DNA of 64,000 nt from Rhodobacteraceae bacterium IMCC1335 (GTDB taxonomy: Bacteria; Pseudomonadota; Alphaproteobacteria; Rhodobacterales; Rhodobacteraceae): the NCBI GenBank assembly GCA_039640495.1, contig CP046864.1, forward strand, positions 2,653,001 to 2,717,000, written 5' to 3'. Both the position numbers and the translations under genes were made by a program. The notes beneath the pieces are model-generated. The model worked only from the letters and a program-made list of their open reading frames with translations, was not told the DNA's origin and did no database searches. Positions 25,867 to 33,971 of this stretch are shown here, in pieces. The first letter of the stretch is position 1, and every line of letters starts with the position of its first letter.

Positions 25867-27396
25867 ATGAAGGAGACTAATAGAACTATCAAAGTCAGCG
25901 AACACATTCGACTGGATACCAGACCTGGCAGTGCAAAGTGGCAAGCACGGGTTAAACTGGCTGATGGCTCTTGGCATAGATTTTCGACCAAGACAGAAAG
26001 CATAGAACGCGCCACCGAAGTCGCGATGAAGTTTTTCTACACATCCGAAGATCGTCTCAAAAACAACCTGCCGCAAAGTACCCGCAAGTTTCGTCGAGTG
26101 GCAGAATTTGCACGAGACAGGATGCAAGAAGAACTACGCTCTGGCAGCGGTCACATCGTTTACAAAGACTACATCACTGCTCTTGATAAGTATCTCATTC
26201 CTTTCTTCGGCTCATACGATGTAGCCAATATTAATGCCAAAGCATTGGTGGACTTTGGCAAGTGGCGCACAGAACAGTTGGGGCGCAAAGCGCATCACAG
26301 TACCATCAACACACACAACACGGCATTGAACCGAGTATTAGATGAAGCGGAACAGCGTGGGTGGATCACACATGCCATTCGACCCAAGCCCATCAATGAC
26401 GGTATCAAGACCGAAAGCCGTGGCAGTTTTACCAAAGAAGAATACAAAACCATCTATGAAGCGCTGCGGACGTTTAACAAGGCGTCTGACAATCCCAACA
26501 CACAGGCCACACGTGAAGTGCTCAGGAACTATGTGCTGGTGCTGGCCAACACTGGCATGCGGCACGGAACTGAGGCTCTGAACCTCAAATGGAAAAACCT
26601 GCTGTGGATCAAAGAAGAGGATCAGACCTATCTTGGGCTGTTTGTGGCAGGCAAGACGGGTCAGCGGCCCCTGATTGCCAGAGATCGCGCTATAAGGCCC
26701 CTTGAGCGCCAATTAGAGCTCAATCCCAATCTCAAAGGTAAAACGCTGGATGAAGTAATTGAAAGCAAATGCGAAGACTATGTGTTTGTCACTCGCTACG
26801 GCGAGCGGGCAGCGCGGCCCAATCTCTCCCGCAACTTTGAAACGCTGCTTAAATCTCTCAAAATCGTATATGGCGCTGATGGCAAAAAGAGAACGCTTTA
26901 CAGCTGGCGGCATTTCTACGCAACGTTGGATCTGCAGCGCGGCATCAGCACCCACGCCCTCAGCAGGCAGATGGGCAACAGTACGGGCGTATTAGACCGT
27001 TTCTACTCAAAGCTGTCGCCATTCATGAACCCTGGCCTGCACTCAGGGCGTGATCAGCAAGAACAGCGTAACGCAGCAAAGACCGCCACAGAGCCGCAGC
27101 AAGCGACAACAAAAGCCGAGGGCGACCGAGAGCTGCATGAAGCGCCAGTTGCCAATCTAACAATGCCTGCACAAGCCGCAGCGGCCGTAGATCAAACCGC
27201 TGCTCCTAAAACATCAGCGCATGAGAAAGCTTTCGATCTCTTTGATGTTGGCAAGCTTTCAGAAAAAGCCCTGCTGATTGCAGTTGGAGCAGAGCGCAGT
27301 GGGTTTGAGCTTGCTGAAGACTTACGCTTGCGCACGCTCACAGCTTTTGAAGACGGACGCCTGTCAGAAGATGCTATGATTAAACTGCTGAGTTAA
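25867..27396 (+). CDS. Tyrosine site-specific integrase with C-terminal extension
   Basis: A 509-residue phage/ICE-type integrase next to tRNA-Cys, expected to catalyse insertion and excision at the tRNA. An SAM-like core-binding domain spans about residues 80-190. Catalytic residues are visible: arginine in NTGMRHGTEAL, the box II motif YSWRHFYAT, and the tyrosine nucleophile in VLDRFYSKL. The last ~120 residues form an alanine/threonine-rich linker and two similar short segments (FDVGKLSEKALLIAV and FEDGRLSEDAMIKLL), which resemble SHOCT-type oligomerisation helices and are unusual for integrases. The other recombinase gene converges with it, overlapping by 4 nt. Confidence 0.92.
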   Translation: MKETNRTIKVSEHIRLDTRPGSAKWQARVKLADGSWHRFSTKTESIERATEVAMKFFYTSEDRLKNNLPQSTRKFRRVAEFARDRMQEELRSGSGHIVYKDYITALDKYLIPFFGSYDVANINAKALVDFGKWRTEQLGRKAHHSTINTHNTALNRVLDEAEQRGWITHAIRPKPINDGIKTESRGSFTKEEYKTIYEALRTFNKASDNPNTQATREVLRNYVLVLANTGMRHGTEALNLKWKNLLWIKEEDQTYLGLFVAGKTGQRPLIARDRAIRPLERQLELNPNLKGKTLDEVIESKCEDYVFVTRYGERAARPNLSRNFETLLKSLKIVYGADGKKRTLYSWRHFYATLDLQRGISTHALSRQMGNSTGVLDRFYSKLSPFMNPGLHSGRDQQEQRNAAKTATEPQQATTKAEGDRELHEAPVANLTMPAQAAAAVDQTAAPKTSAHEKAFDLFDVGKLSEKALLIAVGAERSGFELAEDLRLRTLTAFEDGRLSEDAMIKLLS

Positions 27397-27959
27397 AGCA
27401 GCTCGACAGCCTCTTTCATCTGATCTGCATTCACATCAATATATCTTTGTGTGGTCGATATATGCGAATGCCCCGCAAGTGCTGCAAGCAAGCGTACACC
27501 TACTCCCTTGTTTGCCAATCTGGTAATATAGGTTCTTCGTCCCGAATGGCTTGAAGCATCTTTGAAGCCACAGTTTTTCAAAATGTCTAGAAATAGCTGA
27601 CACATTGTATTAGCGGAGAAGTGACCACCTTTTTGGCTTTCAAAAAGGGGACGATCTAAGTTGCTGAGGTTTTTATCTAATCCATAGTCATCTAGTGCTT
27701 TTGCGAGACGCTTATTGATAAACACGCTGCGCCGTTGCCCACCTTTGGTTTGGTCGCTCTCAAGCGTAAACTGTTCACGTACGCAACCTTCAGCGTCAAA
27801 CACGTCACCCAGTTTTAGTGCAGCTATTTCTTTAGCACGAAGTCCAGCGAAAAAGCTTACCATGAAGATGACTGTGTCCCGATTGGCGTGCCGTCTTGTG
27901 CGGCAGTAGTGCAGTACCTTGCGAAACTGCGCTTCATTAAGTGTTTGTGCATGTCTCAT
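27393..27959 (-). CDS. Small XerC/D-like tyrosine recombinase (catalytic domain only)
   Basis: A 188-residue tyrosine recombinase consisting of little more than the catalytic domain. All six catalytic positions can be seen: GLRAKEI, TKGGQRR, SHSGRRTYIT, GHSHISTTQRYI. The N-terminal core-binding domain of XerC/D is absent, as in small integrases of some transposons and mobile islands. Its upstream region (27960-28340) carries three spaced AATCTCAT/TGAGGTTT motif pairs that may be its binding sites. It converges on the larger integrase. Confidence 0.85.
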   Translation of the reverse strand: MRHAQTLNEAQFRKVLHYCRTRRHANRDTVIFMVSFFAGLRAKEIAALKLGDVFDAEGCVREQFTLESDQTKGGQRRSVFINKRLAKALDDYGLDKNLSNLDRPLFESQKGGHFSANTMCQLFLDILKNCGFKDASSHSGRRTYITRLANKGVGVRLLAALAGHSHISTTQRYIDVNADQMKEAVELL

Positions 27960-27974
27960 GGTGTAAAACCCTTA

Positions 27975-28213
27975 AATCTCATCTTCTCGCTACAAAGACT
28001 ATAAAGTCTGAGGTTTGGGTTGGGCGACCGGTTTCTGCACCTACAATTACGCTATTTTAAAGGGCCAAGTCGGCCGAAATCTCATGTTTTGTTAATTTTA
28101 AATAGAAATCGTGAGGTTTTATTTTGGTGCAAATTAATACGCTGCTTCATATATCAATGATAACAATGACTTATGCAATAATCTCATGAAATATGTATTT
28201 CATGAGGTTTTGG
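27975..28213. repeat. Three spaced AATCTCAT ... TGAGGTTT motif pairs
   Basis: AATCTCAT occurs at 27975, 28078 and 28180, and TGAGGTTT at 28009, 28112 and 28203. The first two pairs have the same 26-nt gap, the third 15 nt. The two half motifs are imperfect inverted repeats of each other. The third pair contains a perfect 10-bp inverted repeat CTCATGAAAT ATGT ATTTCATGAG (28183-28206). The stretch 27960-28340 is AT-rich and otherwise holds no gene. Confidence 0.65.
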
Positions 28214-28340
28214 ACGCTGTGGTTCAGCATATCTATGAAACTGTGTCTCGTGTGTTGTACAGTAAGTTAAAAGCAAAAAGCTACGCTTCTTTTTCAGTGA
28301 AGCTGGATTTTATATTTTGCTATCGCGCAAGGAGTAAGAG

Positions 28341-28595
28341 ATGAGCAGAGCAACATCTTTTATATTAGGTGAGTATTTCGACCAGCTGATCGAAGCAGAA
28401 ATTACATCTGGCCGTTACGAAACAGCAAGTGAGGTTGTGCGAGATGCGTTACGTTTGTTTGAACAAAAACAAACTGCGATACAAAGATTGAGTGATGCAG
28501 TAGATCAAGGCTTCGCAAGCGGTTTCATTGACAAACCTGATTGGAACAATCTTGCGCAACGCTCAGAGACCGCAAAGCGTGGTATCGGAAATTGA
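28341..28595 (+). CDS. ParD-type antitoxin without partner
   Basis: An 84-residue ribbon-helix-helix antitoxin of the ParD/CopG type. The N-terminal SFILGEYFDQLIEAEI and the family segment GRYETASEVVRDALRLFEQ are typical. AAGGAG lies 7 nt before the ATG. ParD normally precedes a ParE toxin, but no ParE frame follows: the next 130 bp are non-coding and then galU begins. It is either an orphan antitoxin or a relic of a pair broken by insertion of galU. Start and frame are intact. Confidence 0.82.
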   Translation: MSRATSFILGEYFDQLIEAEITSGRYETASEVVRDALRLFEQKQTAIQRLSDAVDQGFASGFIDKPDWNNLAQRSETAKRGIGN

Positions 28596-28727
28596 ATACT
28601 GGTATCGCCTTCAACCAGCTCTTTGATGCTTGCAAAGCGCAGGTGTGCCAAGAGTTCTGATATTGAACTTCTGCTGTTCTTTATGTACCGAGCATCCAAC
28701 CAACCCTTTAAGTTTTGAGTATTTTCC

Positions 28728-29549
28728 ATGATTAAACTCCGCAAAGCAGTTTTCCCCGTCGCTGGTTTTGGTACACGATTTTTGCCTGCGACCAAAGCGA
28801 TGCCCAAAGAGCTGCTACCAATCGTGGACAAGCCTCTGATCCAATACGCCGCTGAAGAAGCGATTGCTGCGGGCATTGACACTCTGATCTTTGTGACGGG
28901 TCGTAACAAGCGTGCTATTGAAGACCATTTTGACAACAACCAAGAGCTTGAAATGGCACTCCGCACCAAAGGCAAAGCTGAGCAAGCGGACATGGTCAAG
29001 AACATCCTGCCAGAAGGTATTGAATGTATCTTTGTGCGCCAGCCGGAACAACTTGGTCTTGGCCACGCCGTGCTCTGTGCGGAACGTGCTGTGGGCAATG
29101 ACCCATTTGCAGTGCTGCTAGCAGATGACTTTCTGACCTATGAGGGTGCAGGCGTCATAGCTGATCTTGCAAGCGCATTTGAGAAATCCGGCAAGACACA
29201 ACTTAGTGTCATGGAAGTCAACGGGCCTGATATTTCCAAGTATGGCGTAGTTGTACCAAATGGCGAACCAGGATCAGTTGCAGGTCTTGTTGAAAAACCA
29301 GACGCCGACAAAGCACCGTCAAACCTCGCCAGCATTGGTCGTTACGTGCTGACCCCGGACATCTTCGATATTCTGCGCAATCAACCCGCAGGAGCGGGTG
29401 GGGAAATCCAACTGGCAGATGCCATTAATACACAAGCCGCTAAAAATGCGGTTGAAGCCGTGACCCTTAATGGACGTCGGTTTGATTGTGGCAGTGTACA
29501 AGGGTACTTGGATGCCATCATGCATGTGGCTGATCGTAGAACGCGCTGA
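28728..29549 (+). CDS. galU: UTP-glucose-1-phosphate uridylyltransferase
   Basis: A 273-residue nucleotidyltransferase that makes UDP-glucose from UTP and glucose-1-phosphate, the precursor for Ugd and GalE. The N-terminal signature is GFGTRFLPATKAMPKE, followed by IVDKPLIQYAAEEA, VRQPEQLGLGHAV, the catalytic LLADDF and GLVEKP. It is slightly shorter than typical GalU at the C-terminus. It lies inside the mobile island, far from the other nucleotide-sugar genes but between the two ugd copies. No clear ribosome site precedes it. An orphan parD lies upstream. Confidence 0.9.
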   Translation: MIKLRKAVFPVAGFGTRFLPATKAMPKELLPIVDKPLIQYAAEEAIAAGIDTLIFVTGRNKRAIEDHFDNNQELEMALRTKGKAEQADMVKNILPEGIECIFVRQPEQLGLGHAVLCAERAVGNDPFAVLLADDFLTYEGAGVIADLASAFEKSGKTQLSVMEVNGPDISKYGVVVPNGEPGSVAGLVEKPDADKAPSNLASIGRYVLTPDIFDILRNQPAGAGGEIQLADAINTQAAKNAVEAVTLNGRRFDCGSVQGYLDAIMHVADRRTR

Positions 29550-30259
29550 TCATTTAGTCAGAGCTGTTCCAACCCTATAGTATTTGTCATCTATCAAGCT
29601 CAGCTTCGCCGAGCTGACTATCGCTGTTTGTTCATTCGCTTGCGCTCAATCACAAACACCTTCAGTCATGTATTTCCAACCTAACAAGCTCAAACAGCTT
29701 TTGTGATTTTGAATTTATATACTTGGGATCTCATCCAGATTGTGTAGTCATACCAAGGCTTGCTACGGCCTTGGTATAACGATGACCTCATCCGAGTTGC
29801 TACCGTCTGTCATGAGCGCAACCTTTTTAAAGGAAGCTGGGGTTACTCTGTCAGCTTTACGCGCCACCTTTTCAGCAACGCACCCTAGTGAATCCAAAGC
29901 CATGACAAACCGTGGACACGGGCGTGGGGTTCTCATTTGAGCCTTGTATTCCCACTCCTGCCGTTTTCTTGCTTGGGCGCTATACGACAAAAAGCGCCAG
30001 TTGTTTTATTAGCAGCTCGGCGTAAACTGCTGGGCGTCCCTAACATCCACCGCCACAGCGTTACCTGTGTTCGGATCTTCCTGGGGCATCTTCCGATGCA
30101 TTGAGCCTGTTACCGATGCGTGAGGCATGTCCAACTATTCCATCCTACACGTTTATTTATCACGAGACGCAGAAAACCGGCTCAAAAGTGGTTTAAACAC
30201 AAAATTGACGTTATAACGTTTTGATGCTATATTGCTCGTGACAACTAGGAGACATCCTC
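29550..30259. other. Non-coding stretch of 0.7 kb with hairpins
   Basis: Two strong inverted repeats are present: AGCTC/GAGCT with inner GC/GC at 29597-29615, just after galU, and the perfect 9-bp ATACCAAGG/CCTTGGTAT at 29750-29777. Neither has a T tract. A minus-strand frame of 75 codons (29763-29990) has no recognisable motif. It probably contains decayed mobile-element sequence. Confidence 0.5.
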
Positions 30260-30493
30260 ATGGCTCAATTATCACAACGTTCAACCATTTATTTTGACCC
30301 GAACATGCACAAAGCACTTAGACTCAAGGCTGCGCAAGAGAACCGCTCTGTATCGGATATCGTTAATGAAGCTGTGAGCTTGCTTGCTGCAGAAGATGCA
30401 GAAGATATCGCTGAATATGATGCACGCAAAAATGAGCCGTCAATGGACTATTCGAGCTTTGTAAGTGAACTGAAGAATGACGGAATTATATAG
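30260..30493 (+). CDS. Ribbon-helix-helix antitoxin (RelB/CopG type)
   Basis: A 77-residue antitoxin. The first 45 residues form a ribbon-helix-helix DNA-binding domain (RSTIYFDPNMHKALRLKAAQ then SVSDIVNEAVSLL), and the acidic C-terminal half (AEDAEDIAEYDARKNEPSMD) fits the toxin-binding segment. AGGAGA lies 7 nt upstream of the ATG. The toxin gene overlaps its 3' end by 17 nt, so the two are translated together. Confidence 0.88.
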   Translation: MAQLSQRSTIYFDPNMHKALRLKAAQENRSVSDIVNEAVSLLAAEDAEDIAEYDARKNEPSMDYSSFVSELKNDGII

Positions 30494-30737
30494 CATCCGT
30501 TTCAAGTCGTCGGTCAAGAAAGACTTACGATCCATCCCAAAGCAAGATGTGCTAAGAATATTAAATGCTCTAGAGCATCTTGCTCAAGATCCGCGCCCGA
30601 TAAATTCAAAGCCATTAACAGGGCGTGACGGATGGAGAATTCGCGTGGGACAATATCGCGCCATCTATACCATCAATGAGCAGGAAATCATTATTGAGGT
30701 CGTAAAGATAGGGCATCGCAAAAACGTTTATGGATAA
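30477..30737 (+). CDS. RelE/ParE-family toxin
   Basis: An 86-residue RelE-type toxin, probably an mRNA interferase. It has SIRFKSSVKKDLRSIPKQD, then DPRPINSKPLTGRDGWRIRVGQ and YRAIYTINEQEIIIEVVKIG, with the conserved R-x-G-x-Y-R pattern and the C-terminal HRKNVYG. This is a different subfamily from the toxins in the tRNA-Cys array. It ends 3 bp from the converging operon to its right. Confidence 0.9.
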   Translation: MTELYSIRFKSSVKKDLRSIPKQDVLRILNALEHLAQDPRPINSKPLTGRDGWRIRVGQYRAIYTINEQEIIIEVVKIGHRKNVYG

Positions 30738-30740
30738 GCC

Positions 30741-31472
30741 TTATTTCAATTCCTCCACAAACAGATCACCATAATGCTTTTTAAATAAGCGCAGCGCTGG
30801 CTCAAATGATCCACTGAGTTCACAAAGCGTAAAGACATGTGCATCTGCAATGCTCTTGTTTTGCAGCGCATTGTCGAGAATACTGGGCAGTCGTTTTTGG
30901 ATATTTTCCATTTGCTCATGGGTATAATGCTGTTGCGCGAGAAACCTCGCAAACTTGAGCCATGGCATAAGAGGGTCTAGGTCTTGTAAAATTTGCGCAT
31001 AGGAATGCCGCAACATCGTATCTGTCATGCCATCAACAGTAAAATTATCAAATCCCGTTGTTAAAAAACAGACTAAGAGACCATCGTATACCATCTCAAA
31101 TTCTAGGTCTGAATGTCCTGTGATCGCGTAGTCAACTTGGTCCATGAGACTGCTTGAGAACTGCGCACGCAAGATGTTCTCAATCTGACTAGGTAGATAA
31201 ATGCGCAACCCAACACGCGCCGCATAATGGTCATATTCTTTGTGCTTTAAATATGCGGCTTCAATAGGAACGAGATCGCAATCAAATTGAAAATGCTGAG
31301 GCGTTGGTGCGACTTCATAGCCTAGAATTTGGGTCCCGCCTTCATTAGCTAAAGATGCAATCTGATTAGCATCTGTGTGGATACCAATTTCAGTATCACA
31401 CAGACCTGCCAAGCATTGCACAATTTCTACAATGCAAGCCTCAAAAGCCTTTCTGTCTGAATTATGTTTCAT
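30741..31472 (-). CDS. Unknown protein, last gene of the AAA+ operon
   Basis: A 243-residue soluble protein without signal peptide, membrane segment or any motif I recognise. It looks mixed alpha/beta, with aromatic-rich segments such as PTPQHFQFDCDLVPIEAAYL and a helical C-terminal third (YTHEQMENIQKRL). Start and preceding stop overlap as TGATG at 31472, so it is translated together with the gene upstream. It is the fourth gene of a tightly packed operon whose second gene encodes a clamp-loader-type ATPase, so a role with that ATPase is likely but unproven. Confidence 0.7.
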   Translation of the reverse strand: MKHNSDRKAFEACIVEIVQCLAGLCDTEIGIHTDANQIASLANEGGTQILGYEVAPTPQHFQFDCDLVPIEAAYLKHKEYDHYAARVGLRIYLPSQIENILRAQFSSSLMDQVDYAITGHSDLEFEMVYDGLLVCFLTTGFDNFTVDGMTDTMLRHSYAQILQDLDPLMPWLKFARFLAQQHYTHEQMENIQKRLPSILDNALQNKSIADAHVFTLCELSGSFEPALRLFKKHYGDLFVEELK

Positions 31473-32203
31473 CACGCGTTCAGCTTTGCTTCACAAAGAC
31501 ACCGAATAATATCGCGCTTTACCGGATACTGAAACTTGAAGAGCTTTTTGTAGAACGCCAGCGCTTCCCCATCTTTACGCCTGCCATACTCTGGCTGTTT
31601 GGCATACCTGAGCTCGCTTTTATAGAGCTTGAGAAACTCTGCATGATATTCATCACGCAATTCATGCAGTAGGCTATAGTCCGGCTTCAGTTCTAAAAGT
31701 TGATCAATAAAGCAAAGGTTTTGAGCCCATTCATGATAGCGGTCAGTAATACGATCGGGCAATGCGAGCATCAGCATGAGTGCACGTTTACGACCTGTAT
31801 CTTGCACACGCTTTGGCACAGTGAGCTTTTCCAGCGGAAGCACGGGAATAAGGCCAGACTCAATTTGGCGCAATTTTACATGAATTAAATTGCTCTTTTG
31901 ATTGCTGGGGAATTTATACCCCCAGAAGCGATTGTAATGTCTTCGCGCTGCTGGGTGTCCAGGGGAAGGATTTCTAGAGTACCCGTCTAATAGGAAGTTG
32001 TGATGGAGACTCGACTCGAGAGCTAGATTTTCCTGCTCATTTTTGTGCATTAATAAACCGCGCACGCGATCAAAAACGTCAGTGTGTCGTAGTGCGCGAA
32101 CCTTTACATCAAATCCACACTGATCGAGAAACCATAAGAAATCAGTTTGTTCAGGCGACATCTCCAGCTCGTAGAGACCTTTTTCGTCAAATAAATCTTT
32201 CAT
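31472..32203 (-). CDS. Unknown protein, third gene of the AAA+ operon
   Basis: A 243-residue protein starting at ATG 32203, overlapping the stop of the AAA+ gene (TGATG). It is charged and helical, rich in tyrosine and arginine, with basic patches (NPSPGHPAARRHYNRFWGYK; KRVQDTGRKRA) that could bind nucleic acid. No family is recognised. It is coupled by a second TGATG overlap to the gene that follows, which suggests fixed stoichiometry among three products of the operon. Confidence 0.7.
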   Translation of the reverse strand: MKDLFDEKGLYELEMSPEQTDFLWFLDQCGFDVKVRALRHTDVFDRVRGLLMHKNEQENLALESSLHHNFLLDGYSRNPSPGHPAARRHYNRFWGYKFPSNQKSNLIHVKLRQIESGLIPVLPLEKLTVPKRVQDTGRKRALMLMLALPDRITDRYHEWAQNLCFIDQLLELKPDYSLLHELRDEYHAEFLKLYKSELRYAKQPEYGRRKDGEALAFYKKLFKFQYPVKRDIIRCLCEAKLNA

Positions 32204-32883
32204 CAGAGTGCCCTCCGTGAAGAATGTGATCTGATTGGCGCCGGTGACTGTGCGGTGCGCCATCCGATCACGGTCTCCTCCAACAAATCGATCAAATCTC
32301 GAGCACTGCCTTTAAAACTTTGGAGCATGAGTGCAACGTCTTGAGTGGATGGCGACATGCCTTCGTCTTCTAGAATAGCTTTTGCACGAGGCACCCAGTC
32401 TTGGTTTGTTGGTGGGGTAAGATCTACAACGCGAAACCTGCTTAGGATGGCACCGAGTATCCGCGATTTGTGATTGGTCGTAGCAATGAAGCGGATGTAA
32501 GAGCGCTTTGCGTCCATAAAGTCGCGAAATGAGGGTTGCTGCGTGCGAAGATCTAGCGTGTCGATTTCGTTAATAACAACAAGAGCTTTGTCCGGGTTTC
32601 CAAAGAGCTGGAAATTAGCCTCTGCCATAATTTGTGACTGCAGGTCTTTTCCTGAACTTCCCCCATTAAATTCCCAGGTCATGTTCTGGATGTTTTTGGT
32701 TTTAAAGTAAGTCTGTGCAATCACACGCGCGGCTTCAGTTTTTCCAGCGCCTGGCGGTCCCACGAGTATTAGGGGCTTTGAGGGTATAACAGTACAGTAT
32801 TGCTTTATGATGCCTGCGTTCAGCGGATCAGCGATAACGAGATCGTTAAATGCGGATGGAAGGTGTTTAAGATCAAAGGACAT
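32203..32883 (-). CDS. AAA+ ATPase of clamp-loader (RFC/DnaX-like) type
   Basis: A 226-residue AAA+ ATPase. Walker A is LILVGPPGAGKTEAARVIA, Walker B is LVVINEIDTLD, sensor 1 is FIATTN, the trans-acting arginine is in ILSRFRVVDL, and sensor 2 is GSARDLIDLLEE. The SR[FC] arginine finger and the GSxRD sensor 2 are hallmarks of clamp loaders (RFC small subunit, DnaX), but the C-terminal collar domain is missing. ATG 32883 has a perfect GGAGG 8 nt upstream. Likely an ATPase that remodels DNA-bound protein, perhaps in replication or partition of the island. Confidence 0.8.
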   Translation of the reverse strand: MSFDLKHLPSAFNDLVIADPLNAGIIKQYCTVIPSKPLILVGPPGAGKTEAARVIAQTYFKTKNIQNMTWEFNGGSSGKDLQSQIMAEANFQLFGNPDKALVVINEIDTLDLRTQQPSFRDFMDAKRSYIRFIATTNHKSRILGAILSRFRVVDLTPPTNQDWVPRAKAILEDEGMSPSTQDVALMLQSFKGSARDLIDLLEETVIGWRTAQSPAPIRSHSSRRAL

Positions 32884-32908
32884 GTTTGCCTCCACGAGAG
32901 AAAGGGAG

Positions 32909-32932
32909 AAGGGCGACCCGAAAGCCGCCCTT
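32909..32932 (-). promoter_or_regulatory. Intercistronic hairpin before the AAA+ gene
   Basis: AAGGGCG pairs with CGCCCTT (7 bp, loop of 10) between the first gene of the operon and the ribosome site of the AAA+ gene. No T run follows, so it is more likely an mRNA-stability or processing element than a terminator. It would let the first gene be expressed above the rest. Confidence 0.45.
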
Positions 32933-32942
32933 TCGTTTCGCC

Positions 32943-33761
32943 TTAGCCGTAATGCGGGGTTGCAGCCCCGTTTGTGCGGAGTGCGCCACCGTTAACACTT
33001 GCATTCGGCATTGAGCTCACAGTGATCATTTTGGAGGTGAATTCGCGGACATCGCGTGCACGCCGTTCTGCAAGATCACCAGCATCAACCTGCGCTTTGC
33101 TGTCCTGAGCGCGCTGATCTAGGTCTTTGCCGGAAGATACTAGGACTGCGTCAATGACACCGGCTTCATTGCAACCGTAGACGATTGTACCTGTGCCATC
33201 ATCGTGACAGCGCACAAGAGCAACCGCGTAATCTTCTTCATAGTCTGTATTTGGTTGAATGAAGGTAGGAAGCTCAAATGTGCTGACCCCGACCTGGACA
33301 TCTGCCAGGCCATCAAGCGCTAGCTTTTTATAATCATCCTTGCTCATTGTGCTGGCTTTTTGTGCTTTAGGAACGCGGCGCACCTCTTCAATGCCGCCAC
33401 ATTCTTGCACATAGCTGGTGAAGCTTTGATCTGGGCCTTTCATGTCATGGGCGATCGCAATCACGCGGGCGTAAGAGTCCTCACGCCGACCTGCTTTACC
33501 AAAGACATAGCGAATGACCTTCAGTGCTAAGCTGGTATTTGCCTGAATTTTTAGATCCAAATCTGTGAGCAGTGAGGCAAAGGCACGACGCTTGCCTACT
33601 TCGGCCTTCAACTCAGAATAAAGTGCGTAGATTTGCTCCAAGATTGCATAGAGCTCAGTTGTGGCGGCACGCATTGTGCCTTCTTCCCAGACCACGCGCG
33701 CGGCGGACATTTGCTCGAGGCGCGTATGGATGTCGTGTTTAATTTGAGATTGAACTGACAT
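32943..33761 (-). CDS. Unknown protein, first gene of the AAA+ operon
   Basis: A 272-residue soluble protein. The first 130 residues are helical (IKHDIHTRLEQMSAARVVWE; LYAILEQIYALYSELKAEVG) and the next segment (IQANTSLALKVIRYVFGKAG; then a Y-A-R-V-I-A helix; ECGGIEEVRR) has the look of a conserved domain seen in plasmid- and phage-borne hypothetical proteins. The C-terminal part contains a beta-rich section (AVALVRCHDDGTGTIVYG). AAAGGA precedes the ATG. A stable hairpin separates it from the AAA+ gene, so it is probably the most abundant product. No function can be assigned. Confidence 0.7.
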   Translation of the reverse strand: MSVQSQIKHDIHTRLEQMSAARVVWEEGTMRAATTELYAILEQIYALYSELKAEVGKRRAFASLLTDLDLKIQANTSLALKVIRYVFGKAGRREDSYARVIAIAHDMKGPDQSFTSYVQECGGIEEVRRVPKAQKASTMSKDDYKKLALDGLADVQVGVSTFELPTFIQPNTDYEEDYAVALVRCHDDGTGTIVYGCNEAGVIDAVLVSSGKDLDQRAQDSKAQVDAGDLAERRARDVREFTSKMITVSSMPNASVNGGALRTNGAATPHYG

Positions 33762-33791
33762 TGGTTTTTCCTTTCAGAACATTTGATTGAA

Positions 33792-33811
33792 ACCCCTGAA
33801 AACACAGGGGT
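33792..33811 (-). promoter_or_regulatory. Leader hairpin of the AAA+ operon
   Basis: ACCCCTG pairs with CAGGGGT around a 6-nt loop, about 30 nt before the start codon at 33761 and transcribed in its 5' leader. On the minus strand it is followed by TTTC only. It may act as an attenuator or stabiliser. Confidence 0.4.
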
Positions 33812-33971
33812 GGTTGCAAACTCTGATGCTGGATGACGCTTCATGACACAAAGTTAAGGTGAACAGTCATTTGCGGGCATGTAGGCTCAAACAAGCACAG
33901 AATGAGACTCACGCTATCGACTTTGAACCTTGAAAAACTAAAACCATATACATCATGAAGGAGATGGTTTT

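Noticed and set aside
29763..29990. 75-codon minus-strand frame between galU and the relB/relE pair
   Set aside because: No recognisable domain, and its last codons come from one arm of a perfect inverted repeat; kept only as part of the non-coding description.
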